Source of the DNA: Dechloromonas denitrificans
GTDB taxonomy: Bacteria > Pseudomonadota > Gammaproteobacteria > Burkholderiales > Rhodocyclaceae
NCBI RefSeq assembly: GCF_020510665.1
Contig: NZ_CP075187.1
Span: 3,393,401-3,457,400 of the forward strand
DNA length: 64,000 nt
Direction of reading: 5' to 3'
The notes under the pieces were generated by a model. The model had not been told where the DNA came from. It ran no database searches and saw only the letters and a list, made by a program, of their open reading frames with translations. Of the stretch, positions 1 to 10,000 are shown one piece after another; the first letter of the stretch is position 1; each line of letters starts with the position of its first letter. A program made the position numbers and the translations under genes.

Positions 1-132
1 GTCAAGAAAGTCATGAGCAATGCGGTTTATTACTCGGCCCTGTTCAATGGCAAGCCGGATTCGCTGAAAGCCCGGCTGGGTGTCGTCGGCGCGCGCACAT
101 CGGATGCGCCAAAAGACGCAGATTTGCCTTAA
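1..132 (+). CDS. slt: soluble lytic murein transglycosylase, C-terminal end (partial)
   Basis: Reading frame 1 is open from the first base to a TAA at 130-132 and encodes the last 43 residues of a longer protein. The segment VKKVMSNAVYYSALF resembles the C-terminal tail of Slt-type periplasmic transglycosylases, which cleave the glycan strands of peptidoglycan. The position just before an NDUFA9-like gene and cca fits the usual betaproteobacterial order slt - NDUFA9-like - cca. The catalytic domain lies outside the window, so the call rests on a short tail plus gene order. Confidence 0.6.
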   Translation, partial: VKKVMSNAVYYSALFNGKPDSLKARLGVVGARTSDAPKDADLP

Positions 133-169
133 AATTCAAGTTTTTCGAGTTTCGACTTCGGGGTTCCAG

Positions 170-1132
170 ATGGCCATCAAAAAAGTCTTGTTGCTGGGGG
201 GTAGCGGATTCATCGGTACCTATATCGCCAATCGCCTGTCGCAACGCGGTATCGAAGTCACGATTCCGACCCGTCGTCGCGAGCGCACCAAGGCGCTGAT
301 CATCCAGCCGAACATCGAGATGCCGGAAGCCAACATCCACTGCGAGCAAACGCTGGCCGCGTTGATGCAGGGTCAGGATGCCGTGATCAACCTGGTCGGC
401 ATCCTGCACAGCCGTGACGTCCAGCTGCCGTACAGCCGCGACTTCGCACAGGCGCACGTCGAACTGCCGAAGAAAATCATTGCGGCCTGCAAAACAGCCG
501 GCGTCCGTCGTCTGGTGCACATGAGCGCCCTGCAGGCCGACTCGAAAGGCCCGTCCGAATACCTCTGCTCCAAGGGTGATGGTGAAGCCCTCGTGCTCGC
601 CGCCAAGAACGAACTCGATGTCACGGTTTTCCGTCCGTCGGTCATTTTCGGCCTCGGCGACTCCTTCCTGAACACCTTTGCTTCCGCCCTGAAGAAGCTG
701 CCGATCTTCCCGCTCGGTTTCGGCCATGCCCGCTTCCAGCCTGTCTGGGCGGCAGACGTAGCCGATGCTTTCGTCGACAGCCTGAGCGACGAAGCCACTT
801 TCGGCCAGACCTACGAACTGGTCGGCCCCAAGGTTTACACGCTACGCGAACTGGTGGACTACACCGCTGAGCTGACTGGCAGCAATGCCACCATTCTGCC
901 CCTGTCGGAAGGCTGGGCCTATCTGCAGGCCGGGTTGATGTGGCTGGCACCGAATCCGCTGCTTTCGCCGGACAACCTGCGCTCGATGCAGGTCGACAGC
1001 GTCGGCCAGCCGGGTGCCACGGTATTGGCCCACTGGCAGCCGACGGCCCTCGAAGCCATCGCCCCGTCCTACATCGCGCTCAACACGCCGAAGGGCAAGC
1101 TCGACAGCTTCCGCTTCCGCGCCGGGCGCTAA
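170..1132 (+). CDS. NAD(P)-binding epimerase/reductase, complex I NDUFA9-like family
   Basis: A 320-residue protein with an N-terminal Rossmann fold: GGSGFIG at about residues 10-16 is the nucleotide-binding loop. It belongs to the extended short-chain dehydrogenase group close to the NDUFA9 accessory subunit of complex I. The substrate in bacteria is not established. ATG at 170 is preferred over the in-frame ATG at 80 because the fold starts right after it and because 80 lies inside the preceding slt reading frame. cca follows 16 bases after the stop, suggesting cotranscription. Confidence 0.85.
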   Translation: MAIKKVLLLGGSGFIGTYIANRLSQRGIEVTIPTRRRERTKALIIQPNIEMPEANIHCEQTLAALMQGQDAVINLVGILHSRDVQLPYSRDFAQAHVELPKKIIAACKTAGVRRLVHMSALQADSKGPSEYLCSKGDGEALVLAAKNELDVTVFRPSVIFGLGDSFLNTFASALKKLPIFPLGFGHARFQPVWAADVADAFVDSLSDEATFGQTYELVGPKVYTLRELVDYTAELTGSNATILPLSEGWAYLQAGLMWLAPNPLLSPDNLRSMQVDSVGQPGATVLAHWQPTALEAIAPSYIALNTPKGKLDSFRFRAGR

Positions 1133-1148
1133 GCCCGCCGGCCCGACC

Positions 1149-2387
1149 GTGCAGATTTACATCGTCGGCGGCGCTGTCCGCGACGAATTGCTCGGACGGG
1201 CCAATGCCGACCGCGATTACGTCGTCGTCGGCGCCACCCCGGAAACCATGCAGGCCCATGGTTTCCGTCCGGTCGGCAAGGATTTCCCGGTGTTTCTCCA
1301 TCCCAAAACGCAGGAGGAGTACGCACTGGCCCGCACCGAACGCAAGTCCGGTCACGGTTACCACGGTTTCACCTTCCACGCGGCGGCCGATGTCACGCTT
1401 GAAGAAGATCTCGCCCGGCGCGATCTGACGATCAATGCCATGGCCAAGGGCGATGATGGCCAGTTGGTCGACCCTTTTCACGGTCAACGCGACTTGGCGG
1501 CCAAAATCCTGCGCCATGTCGGTCCGGCTTTTGCCGAAGATCCGGTACGCATCCTGCGCATTGCCCGTTTTGCCGCTCGTTTCAGCGACTTTAGCGTTGC
1601 CCCGGAAACAATGGGGCTGATGCGCCAGATGGTCGATTGCGGCGAGGTCGATCACCTTGTTGCCGAACGTGTCTGGCAGGAAGTGGCCAAAGGCCTGATG
1701 GAAGACCAGCCATCGCGCATGTTCGAAGTGCTGCGCGAGTGTGGTGCGCTGCTGCGCCTGATGCCGGAACTCGACAAGCTGTTCGGTGTGCCTCAGCGCC
1801 CCGACTACCACCCTGAAGTCGATACCGGCATACACACGCTGATGGTCATCGACCAATCGGCCCGGCGCGGTTTCGGGCTGGCCGTGCGCTATGCGGCGCT
1901 GACCCACGATCTCGGCAAGGGTGAAACGCCGGCCGACATCCTGCCGCGCCACATTGGTCACGAAGAACGCAGCGTTCGCCTGGCCGAACAACTGGGCGCT
2001 CGCCTCAAGGTCCCGAACGACTGCCGTGACCTGGCTTTCCTGATGGCGCGCTACCACGGCAACGTGCATCGCTCTGCCGACCTGAAAGCCAGCACCATCG
2101 TCACGCTTTTCGAGAAAACCGACGCGCTGCGTCGCCCGGAGCGTTTCAAGCAATTGCTCGACACCTGCCTGTGTGACTACACCGGTCGGCTGGGTTGGGA
2201 AAACCGGCCTTACCACAGCCCGCAACGGCTGCTGGACGCCCTTGCTGCGGTCAACCGGGTCGAAGCCGGGAAAATCGCGGCCGCCTGCAGCGATAAGGGG
2301 AGCATTCCCGAACGCATTCATCAGGCACGGGTCAAGGCCGTCCAGGCGCTCTCAGATGATGCGGGAAACCAGCCAGAGCAGCAGTGA
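1149..2387 (+). CDS. cca: multifunctional CCA tRNA nucleotidyltransferase
   Basis: This 412-residue enzyme adds or repairs the 3'-CCA of tRNAs. The GGAVRD nucleotide-binding motif is at residues 7-12, the catalytic DxD pair (DRD) at 21-23 and an RRDLTINAMA motif near residue 93. A C-terminal HD phosphohydrolase domain is visible around HDLGKG (about residues 253-258). Length equals that of E. coli Cca, which also has the HD domain. The start is a GTG at 1149; the open frame reaches back to 1014 but overlaps the preceding gene, and the family always begins right before the GGxVRD motif. The 3' end overlaps a convergent small gene. Confidence 0.95.
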   Translation: MQIYIVGGAVRDELLGRANADRDYVVVGATPETMQAHGFRPVGKDFPVFLHPKTQEEYALARTERKSGHGYHGFTFHAAADVTLEEDLARRDLTINAMAKGDDGQLVDPFHGQRDLAAKILRHVGPAFAEDPVRILRIARFAARFSDFSVAPETMGLMRQMVDCGEVDHLVAERVWQEVAKGLMEDQPSRMFEVLRECGALLRLMPELDKLFGVPQRPDYHPEVDTGIHTLMVIDQSARRGFGLAVRYAALTHDLGKGETPADILPRHIGHEERSVRLAEQLGARLKVPNDCRDLAFLMARYHGNVHRSADLKASTIVTLFEKTDALRRPERFKQLLDTCLCDYTGRLGWENRPYHSPQRLLDALAAVNRVEAGKIAAACSDKGSIPERIHQARVKAVQALSDDAGNQPEQQ

Positions 2388-2549
2388 GAAAATCAGGGTC
2401 GAAGCAAACGGAAAAGCGTAAGTCCGGCCCCTAAAGCGAAAAGCCGTATCACCCGGCAGCTTGCCGAAGCGAATAAAGCGCGCCAGATGCGGGCTGATGA
2501 TGCCCAGCAGAAAAATCGCGATAACCAGCGTCAAGATCCATTTCAACAT
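2352..2549 (-). CDS. DUF2905 family small membrane protein
   Basis: A 65-residue protein with two hydrophobic segments (about residues 3-21 and 46-63) around a basic stretch containing FIRFGKLPGD, which is typical of the DUF2905 family of unknown function. The ATG at 2549 was chosen over an in-frame ATG 39 bases upstream because the family begins at the first membrane segment. Its last 36 bases overlap the 3' end of cca on the opposite strand, so the two genes converge without a terminator. Likely an inner-membrane protein; no function is proposed. Confidence 0.8.
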   Translation of the reverse strand: MLKWILTLVIAIFLLGIISPHLARFIRFGKLPGDTAFRFRGRTYAFPFASTLIFSLLLWLVSRII

Positions 2550-2608
2550 TTTGCCTTGCACAGCAGGGTGAAAGTCGCATTTAATCACGCTTCACCCAAC
2601 GGATTCCC

Positions 2609-3415
2609 ATGCTCAAAAATCAAATCGTTGAAGGGCTAGAAGTTTTTTCCTGCCTGCCTGCCAAGAAAACAAAACGTCCGCCCGTCCTCTTCGTGCACGG
2701 CGCTTTTGCCGGCGGCTGGATGTGGACCGAAACCTTCATGCCGTTTCTCGCCAAGGCCGGCTATCCCTGTTACGCCGTGTCGCTGCGCGGTCACGGTGGC
2801 AGCCATGGCCGCGACCAGATCGACTGGCATTCGGTCACCGATTACGTCGACGACATCGGCACGGTGGTCGACTGGCTGGGCGAAACGCCGGTCCTGGTCG
2901 GACACTCGATGGGCGGCTTCATCGTCCAGAAATACCTTGAGCGTCATCAAGTACCGGGCGCCGCACTGGTCTGCTCGGTGCCGCCGCAGGGCCTGATTGC
3001 CGCACAATTCCACCTGATGTTCCAGAAACCGCAATTGTTCATGGACATCAACCGGATCATGAGCGGCAATTACCCGGATACCGAAATCCTGCGCGAAGCG
3101 CTGTTTGCCGGTGAAATCGACGAAACCATGCTGGCCGCCTGGCTCGACCGGATGCAGCCGGAATCGCACCGTGCGCTGTGGGACATGTCGATGTTCAATC
3201 TGCCCAATCTGCACGCCATGCATCGTCCGCCCATGCTGATCCTGGGAGCCGAACTTGATGTACTGGTTCCCGCCTTCCTGGTCCAGACCACTGGGCAGAC
3301 CTATGGATTGCCGGCCCATATTTTCCGCGGCATGGGCCATGCCGTCACCCATGAAAAGGAATGGCCGCTCGTTGCCGCCGCCTTGCAGGACTGGCTGGCC
3401 GAAATCAGGCCTTGA
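2609..3415 (+). CDS. alpha/beta hydrolase
   Basis: A 268-residue alpha/beta-hydrolase-fold protein. The oxyanion HG appears in VLFVHGAFAGG near residue 30, the nucleophile elbow GHSMGG near residue 98, an acid candidate in AELDVLVP and the catalytic His in GMGHAV near the C-terminus, so the Ser-Asp-His triad looks complete. No signal peptide is present, so it is probably cytoplasmic. The substrate cannot be told from sequence; esterases, lipases and lactonases share this pattern. Its stop codon overlaps the end of the convergent YjfB-like gene. Confidence 0.85.
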   Translation: MLKNQIVEGLEVFSCLPAKKTKRPPVLFVHGAFAGGWMWTETFMPFLAKAGYPCYAVSLRGHGGSHGRDQIDWHSVTDYVDDIGTVVDWLGETPVLVGHSMGGFIVQKYLERHQVPGAALVCSVPPQGLIAAQFHLMFQKPQLFMDINRIMSGNYPDTEILREALFAGEIDETMLAAWLDRMQPESHRALWDMSMFNLPNLHAMHRPPMLILGAELDVLVPAFLVQTTGQTYGLPAHIFRGMGHAVTHEKEWPLVAAALQDWLAEIRP

Positions 3416-3596
3416 TATCGACGCTGTTACCCAGATTCGGTGGATTGTTCGGCACATCGGGTAGTGCAGCAATCAATTGCATGGCACTTTGCGCCTGAAT
3501 ATCCATCGCTTTCTTGAGCACCAGCGTCCCGACCGCATCTCCGGTCTGGGCTTGTGCGAGGGCAGAAGAAAGACTGCCGAGTGAGGAAATATCCAT
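3405..3596 (-). CDS. YjfB-like putative motility protein
   Basis: A 63-residue protein beginning MDISSLGSLSSALAQ, with a central amphipathic segment (LVLKKAMDIQAQSAMQLI) and a proline/asparagine-rich tail. This matches the small YjfB family, which is called putative motility protein from its association with flagellated bacteria; its role is unknown. The ATG at 3596 has a GGAG ribosome site about 10 bases upstream; the longer frame to 3671 runs through the promoter region. The 3' end overlaps the convergent hydrolase by 11 bases. Confidence 0.75.
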   Translation of the reverse strand: MDISSLGSLSSALAQAQTGDAVGTLVLKKAMDIQAQSAMQLIAALPDVPNNPPNLGNSVDIKA

Positions 3597-3627
3597 GTTG
3601 CTCTTGCTCCAATCCGGAGAAAATACT

Positions 3628-3655
3628 ACTTTAGTACAGTTATAAAACCTGTCAA
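3628..3655 (-). promoter_or_regulatory. sigma-70-type promoter of the YjfB-like gene
   Basis: Read on the minus strand, TTGACA (3655-3650) and TAAAGT (3633-3628) are separated by 16 bases. Transcription would start near 3621, giving a leader of about 25 bases before the ATG at 3596. The -35 is a perfect consensus match. Inferred from sequence only. Confidence 0.5.
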
Positions 3656-3659
3656 AGCA

Positions 3660-4622
3660 ATGAGCCAGCACGACGCACCTGACACCTCTTCTGCCATTCT
3701 TCGGGCCATCCAGGCCAAACGGGATCGCAGCACGGAGCGCACCACCGATATCGCCGCATTTGAATCATCATTGCTCGCCGATATTGCGACATTTGATCTC
3801 GATGCTGCCGAGAAACGTGCCCAACAAGAGCATGTTGCTGCGTCAAGAGCTGGCATGAGCGATCCGCAACTGGTTTTCCCTGCGCTCGCCCCAAACCGCA
3901 CCAGTGCCTCCCCAGCAACGGCCAAGCCGCAAGCAAAATCAGCCGATCAGGCTGCGTTGACCGTGGAAAAGCGCGGCGGTCTGCTCGACCAGCTACGTCA
4001 GCAGGCGGATGTTCGGCAGCGTGAACTGCATTCCGCCCTGGCCCAGCGCACGTCCTCGAACGTCGCCATCGACCAGGCATTGAACTATCTGTTTTTCTAT
4101 CTGCACGACTTTGTCCAGCAACTCAATGTCGTCAAACCAGAAATCCCGCGCGAATACGTTCTGCTGGATACGATCAAGCTCAACCGGCTCAACTGGCAGG
4201 AAGGTTTTTCGGATTACCGCAAGCAATCGCAGGGTGACGGCGCCCTGATCGAACTGGTGACTTTTTCATACTCGCTGAGCAGCCCCGGAACGATCATCGT
4301 CGAACGCGAGGGACTGGCGATCGAGCGTTTCCGTACACAACTCTTCGATTTCGGCCTGCAGTTCACCTGCAAGGAATTCCGCAACCAGCGCCGCTTTGTC
4401 GAACGTGCAGAATTCGAAATTCAGCCTCAAATCAGTGTCAATGCACGCTGGAAGGCTGATTTCGACAAAGGCGTCCTAATCCTCGAAACACGCAATCTGG
4501 AACGCCTGGGCAGCGCCATTTTCACCATTTCGCCGCTGCAGCTCGATGATGCGCTGCTCGATGAATTCGGCCGACTGATTCTTGGTCAGCCGAATCAATT
4601 CCGCGAGCTGGCCAGACGCTGA
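3660..4622 (+). CDS. hypothetical protein, unrecognised
   Basis: I do not recognise this 320-residue protein. No signal peptide or membrane segment is visible. The first 110 residues are polar and Ala/Gln-rich, probably disordered or coiled coil. The rest (about 120-320) looks like a globular mixed alpha/beta domain with aromatic-rich stretches such as YLFFYLHDF and a C-terminal part ending LILGQPNQFRELARR. It sits between a divergent small motility-type gene and a convergent MidA-like gene. It may be a lineage-specific cytoplasmic protein. Confidence 0.7.
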   Translation: MSQHDAPDTSSAILRAIQAKRDRSTERTTDIAAFESSLLADIATFDLDAAEKRAQQEHVAASRAGMSDPQLVFPALAPNRTSASPATAKPQAKSADQAALTVEKRGGLLDQLRQQADVRQRELHSALAQRTSSNVAIDQALNYLFFYLHDFVQQLNVVKPEIPREYVLLDTIKLNRLNWQEGFSDYRKQSQGDGALIELVTFSYSLSSPGTIIVEREGLAIERFRTQLFDFGLQFTCKEFRNQRRFVERAEFEIQPQISVNARWKADFDKGVLILETRNLERLGSAIFTISPLQLDDALLDEFGRLILGQPNQFRELARR

Positions 4623-4625
4623 AGA

Positions 4626-5786
4626 TCAGAGACGGTGACTCTGGTCGCCACTCTTGAAGCCGCACAGGCTGTCTTCGATATTTCGCCCGATGGCGATCAC
4701 TTTGAACAGCTCGCCCATCTCGTGCGGCATCAGCAGTTTGTTCACCGCTCCGCTCGCCCGGATGTATGTCGGCGTCGCCTGGGGCAGAGCCGCCAGGCAC
4801 TCGAGAATGCCGCAATTGAGCAAAAACTGGCCCTGACTGGTATAGCCAAGAAGCTCCAGGCCGGCACCATGGGCAGCCGCGATAATCGCCGTGAAATCGA
4901 CGTGGACCGTGACATCCTGCAAACCGGGCAGATAAAACGGATCCGGATGCGCATGATGACGGTAGTGGCACATCAAGGTCCCGCGCCCGCGTTGCTGGTG
5001 ATAAAACTCACGCCTTGGGAACCCGTAGTCGATCAATAGCAACGCACCGCACTGCAAGCGATGTCCCCATTCTGCCGCCCAGGCGCCCGCCGCCAGACTG
5101 ATTTCACTTTCGAAACCCGGCGGCAGGTGACATTGCTCGCCAATTTTTTCTGCCGCGGCCAAGAGCGCACCGGTTGCGGGTCGTTCGATCCACGTGAAAC
5201 ATCCCTCTGGGGAAATGCCGACACAGCGTTCGGCGATAGCCGGGTCGCGCCACGCGACAATATCGGCCGGCATGGCATCGAGTAGCTCGTTGGCCAGGAC
5301 AACACCGGAAAACTGATCGGGCAGGGCATCCAGCCAGGTCACCCGTGAAAGCAGGTGAGGGGCGGCTTGAGCCAGCGTTTCCTGCTGCCGTTGCCGCAGG
5401 TCAGCCGATAAATCAAGAATCAGGTACTGGGTTGGCAGCGCATTGATTTGTTCAAGAGCCAGCAGCAAATCGGCCGCCAGGCGACCGGAGCCGGCCCCCA
5501 CTTCGAGGATGACCGGCGCTGACAGTTGCATGATCTGTGCAACCTGATGCGCCACTGCCTGGCCGAAAAGAGGCGTCATTTCCGGAGAAGTGACAAAATC
5601 ACCAGCCGCGCCAAACTTGCGTGCCCCCGCGGTGTAGTAGCCAAGACCCGGCGCATAGAGGACCAACTCCATGAAACGGCTGAACGAAATTTGGCCGGAA
5701 TTCCTGGATATTTCGTCTGAAATCAATTGCTTCAAAGACTCGCTATGGGCGAGAGCGTCTGGATCCGGCACGGGAAGATTCATCAT
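4626..5786 (-). CDS. SAM-dependent methyltransferase, MidA/NDUFAF7 family
   Basis: A 386-residue class I methyltransferase of the COG1565 (MidA) family. The N-terminal signature with YYTAGARKFGAAGDFVTSPE (about residues 50-69) and the SAM-binding motif EVGAGSGRLAADLL (about 96-109) are characteristic. The mitochondrial homologue NDUFAF7 methylates an arginine of a complex I subunit; the bacterial substrate is unproven. It ends 3 bases beyond the stop of the preceding convergent gene. The initiation ATG could be either of two adjacent Met codons at 5786 and 5783. Confidence 0.88.
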   Translation of the reverse strand: MMNLPVPDPDALAHSESLKQLISDEISRNSGQISFSRFMELVLYAPGLGYYTAGARKFGAAGDFVTSPEMTPLFGQAVAHQVAQIMQLSAPVILEVGAGSGRLAADLLLALEQINALPTQYLILDLSADLRQRQQETLAQAAPHLLSRVTWLDALPDQFSGVVLANELLDAMPADIVAWRDPAIAERCVGISPEGCFTWIERPATGALLAAAEKIGEQCHLPPGFESEISLAAGAWAAEWGHRLQCGALLLIDYGFPRREFYHQQRGRGTLMCHYRHHAHPDPFYLPGLQDVTVHVDFTAIIAAAHGAGLELLGYTSQGQFLLNCGILECLAALPQATPTYIRASGAVNKLLMPHEMGELFKVIAIGRNIEDSLCGFKSGDQSHRL

Positions 5787-5882
5787 GATGTCACTGTTTT
5801 AGTCAGATTTAAGCCGCAAAATTACAAAAACCGGCCTTATTTGTGATATTTTTGTCATAAATACACGCCAAAGGGAAGCGTC

Positions 5883-7025
5883 ATGCACATCAAACAGATT
5901 GTCATTCGGAAAGCAGCCGAGCTGAACAGCAAACTCGCTTCTTTATCGCTGGCCGATCCCGATCTGCTGCTTCTTTTCGGCTCCGTACCCCAAATGACCG
6001 AACCCGGTCTGTCCGATACATTGCGTGCCGCATTCCCCAAAGCCCGACAACTCGGTTGTTCAACGGCAGGGGAAATCACTTCTGACGGTGTCGATGATGG
6101 AAGCTGCACGATCACCGCTGTCAAATTTGCCACTACACGCTTACTTGCGGCCAGCACGCAGCTTACCGGAATGGCCGACTCCTTTGGGGCCGGCGAACGC
6201 ATTGGCCGGCAACTTGCTGCGGTCGACCTGAAAACCGTGCTGATTTTCGGCCCGGGGGTCAATATCAATGGCAGCGCCCTGGTTGACGGACTGACCAGCA
6301 TCATCGGCAATGCAGTGCCGATCACCGGCGGTTTGGCCGGCGATGGTGGTGCATTCAAGCAGACATTCACGCTTGGCCAGGAAGGCGTTTCCGAACATGG
6401 GGTCGTCGCTATCGGTCTGTGCGGCAACGCTCTGTCCTTCGGCCATGGCTCCTTCGGCGGCTGGGAACCCTTCGGCCCGGCCCGCAAGGTGACGCGCTGC
6501 GAGGGTAATATTCTTTACGAACTCGATGGCGAGCCGGCGCTCGACATCTACAAACGCTATCTTGGCGAACACGCCCAGGACCTGCCGGCCTCTGGCCTGT
6601 TGTTTCCTTTTGCGATGCTCGGCGAGGATCACAACGCCATCGGTCTGATTCGCACCATCCTGGGCGTCGATGAAACCAGCGGCAGCCTGACCCTTGCTGG
6701 AGAAATCAACGTTAATGGTTATCTCAAGCTGATGCACGCCAGTACGGATAAACTGGTCAACGGGGCCGAGGCAGCTGCTGAAGCAGCCAAATCCTTGCTC
6801 GAAGCACCCGGAGAATCACTGGCCATCCTGGTCAGCTGCGTTGGCCGCAAATTGGTCATGGGTACCCGCGTTGATGAGGAAGTCGAAGCCGTTGCCGAGA
6901 TTTTCGGCAGCAAAGCCGTCCTCACCGGGTTTTATTCTTATGGTGAAATCAGCCCATTCACACCGGGCACATCCTGCAAGCTGCATAATCAGACAATGAC
7001 CATCACCTACCTCGGAGAAGTCTGA
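5883..7025 (+). CDS. FIST domain sensory protein
   Basis: A 380-residue protein with FIST N-terminal (about residues 30-220) and FIST C-terminal (about 220-360) domains. The stretch LGCSTAGEI near residue 58 and the late VLTGFYSYGEISP segment are typical. FIST modules are predicted input domains that bind small ligands, perhaps amino acids, and are found beside kinases and chemoreceptors. No membrane segment is visible. An AGGGAAG ribosome site precedes the ATG. The hybrid kinase gene starts 11 bases after the stop, so the two are very probably cotranscribed and FIST may supply input to the kinase. Confidence 0.88.
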   Translation: MHIKQIVIRKAAELNSKLASLSLADPDLLLLFGSVPQMTEPGLSDTLRAAFPKARQLGCSTAGEITSDGVDDGSCTITAVKFATTRLLAASTQLTGMADSFGAGERIGRQLAAVDLKTVLIFGPGVNINGSALVDGLTSIIGNAVPITGGLAGDGGAFKQTFTLGQEGVSEHGVVAIGLCGNALSFGHGSFGGWEPFGPARKVTRCEGNILYELDGEPALDIYKRYLGEHAQDLPASGLLFPFAMLGEDHNAIGLIRTILGVDETSGSLTLAGEINVNGYLKLMHASTDKLVNGAEAAAEAAKSLLEAPGESLAILVSCVGRKLVMGTRVDEEVEAVAEIFGSKAVLTGFYSYGEISPFTPGTSCKLHNQTMTITYLGEV

Positions 7026-7036
7026 ACCGACAAGCC

Positions 7037-10000
7037 ATGCAAAAGACCCTTCTGCGCCAGCTTAAACGCAGCATCGGCGTCGCCGATGAGACGGAACTCG
7101 CTCGTTTGCTGGCCACCCTGCAGGCGGCAGCTGAAACGGCTGATCCGGCGTTGCAGGGGCTGCTGGCCGGATTTGGGGATTTGCTTGAGCGGGTCGGCAG
7201 TTGCTACGATCAATACGAGCGTGACCTTGAGTTGCGCACGCGCAGCCTTGAAATCTCATCAGGCGAACTGTCGGCAACCAACGACAAGCTGCGCAACGAA
7301 CTGGCCGGGCGTGAAAGTGCACTCAAATCGCTGCGCGCAGTTGCCCGGGATTTGCTGCCGCAAAGCGATCCGCTTGAAAATGAGCAGGCGCTGGCCGATG
7401 ACGATATCGCTGTCCTGTCGCAAAAAATCGGGGAGCTGGTCGCTGAAAGTGAGCAAGGTCGCCGCCAGTTGGCCAACCAGAAATTTGCCCTCGACCAGCA
7501 CGCCATCGTCAGCATCACCGATGCCAACGGTACCATTCTTTACGCCAACGATCGGTTTTGTGCGATCAGTGGCTACACGCTTGAAGAACTGATCGGGCAG
7601 AACCATCGCATCGTCAATTCAGGCATGCATCCGACGTCGCTGTTCCGCGACATGTGGGGCACGATCAGCCTCGGTCAGGTGTGGCATGGCGAAATGTGCA
7701 ACCGGGCCCGGAACGGCGACCTTTACTGGGTCAATGCGACCATCGTTCCCTTGCTCGATGAAGCCGGGCAGCCGGAGCAATATATCGGCATCCGGACCGA
7801 AATCACCGACCGAAAACTGATGGAAAGCCAGTTGTCAGAACAACTGCACCTGGTCGAGGAGTTGATCGAAGCCATCCCGCTGCCGGTCTACATGAAGAAT
7901 ACCGCCGGACGTTACATGCGGCTCAACCGCGCCTTCGAGTTGATGTTCAATGTCCGCCGCGAGGATTTCATCGGACGCACACTGTTCGATGTGCTTTCGC
8001 CGGAAGATGCCCGTATCCATGCCGAGAAGGACGCCGAACTCTTCGCCGTCAAAGGCACCCAGATTTACGAGGCATCGGTGCACAACCAGGACGGCCTGCG
8101 CTTTGACACGATTTATCGCAAAGCGTCGCTCAACCGGCGGGATGGCAGCCCTTACGGTCTGCTTGGCACGATCATCGACATTACCGAGCGCAAACAGGCC
8201 GAAGCCGCCAGCCTGCTCGCCAAGGAGGCGGCCGAAGCGGCCAGCCGGGCAAAGAGCGATTTTCTGGCCAATATGAGTCATGAAATCCGTACGCCGATGA
8301 ACGGCATCATCGGCATGACGGATTTGGCCCTGGATACGGCGTTGACCGAAGAACAGCGCGAATTCCTGAGCATCGTCAAATCATCGTCCGAAGCCTTGCT
8401 GACGATCATCAACGATATCCTCGATTTTTCAAAAATCGAAGCCGGCAAACTGTTGGTCGAGCATATTTCCTTCGATCTCCATCGTGTCATTGCCGATACC
8501 TTGAAGACGCTGGCCCTGCGCGCCCATGAGAAAAACATCGAGCTGGTTTGCGAGATCCAGCATGATGTTCCGCGCCAGGTCATCGGTGATCCCAGCCGGA
8601 TTCGTCAGGTTCTGCTCAATCTCATCGGCAACGCGATCAAGTTTACCGAAAAGGGCGAAATTGCCCTCAAAACCTCGTTGACCGCAAAACTCGACCCGCA
8701 GGCCACGATCCAGTTTTCCGTCCGCGACACCGGCATCGGCATCAGCCAGGACAAGCAGCTGCTGATCTTCGACGCCTTCTCGCAGGAAGACACCTCGACA
8801 ACCCGCAAATACGGCGGTACCGGCCTCGGCCTGTCGATCTCACGTCGCCTTGTCGAACTGATGGGCGGAGAAATGGGCTTGATCAGCGAGCCGGGGAAGG
8901 GCAGCACCTTCCATTTCGCCATCCCGCTGGAGATCGATGCCCAACCGGCCCCCATGCCCGCCTGCCAGATTGATCTACGCGGGCGACGGATGCTGATCGT
9001 CGATGACAACGCAACGAACCGTCGCGTCCTGTGCGGCATGCTTGCCGCCTGGAACGTGATCACCGAAGACGTCGATTCAGGCAGCGCAGCGCTGGTCCTG
9101 ATGCGCAATGACACCCGCGGCTTCGACTGCATCATCCTTGATGCCCACATGCCGGAGATGGATGGCTATGCACTGGCCAGTTGTCTGCGCAGCGAACATG
9201 CCGATTTGCCCCCGATGCTGATGCTCTCATCCGGTGCCATGCGCGGCGATGGCCAACGATGCCAGGAAGCCGGTATCGCCGGCTTCTTCTCGAAGCCGAT
9301 CGCCTCGGAAGAACTGCTTGCCGCACTCTGTCGGGTTTTCGACAACGCAAGCCGCGAACCATCGGCACCGCCAACCCAGTTGGTCACACGCCATGCACTG
9401 CGCGAATTGCAGCGTACGCTGGATATCCTGCTGGTCGAAGATCATCCGACCAATCAGAAACTGGCTCTCGGCCTGCTGGAAAAATGGGGACATCGGACCA
9501 CCCTGGCCAAACACGGCCAGGAAGCGCTGGATATTCTCGATCACCAATCGTTCGACCTGATCCTGATGGATATGCAGATGCCGGTCATGGGCGGGCTAGA
9601 TGCAACACGCCTGTTCCGCGAGCGCGAGGCCATCAAACAACAGGTGCGGACACCGATCATTGCCATGACGGCGGCAGCAATGCAGGGCGACAGGGAAGCC
9701 TGTTTCCGGGCAGGCATGGATGACTACATCTCGAAGCCGATCAAGACCAAGGAGCTGCTTGAGAAACTGCTCGGTTTCGGGGCACGAATCGACCCGCCGG
9801 ACGAGGAACCCGGTGCCTTCGACTATGCCGCAGCACTGCGCAGCGCAGACCGCGAGACTGTCGAAATCATTGCCGACGTTTTTCTCGACACCTGGGAGCG
9901 CGATCTCGCTCGCATGCGTGATGCGCTAACCGACAACGATGCTGCAACGCTCGAACGACTGGCCCACAGTTTTCGGGGATCGCTCGCCTGTTTTGCAGCA

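Noticed and set aside
1080..2321. 413-residue open frame on the minus strand
   Set aside because: Antisense to cca; no recognisable motifs.
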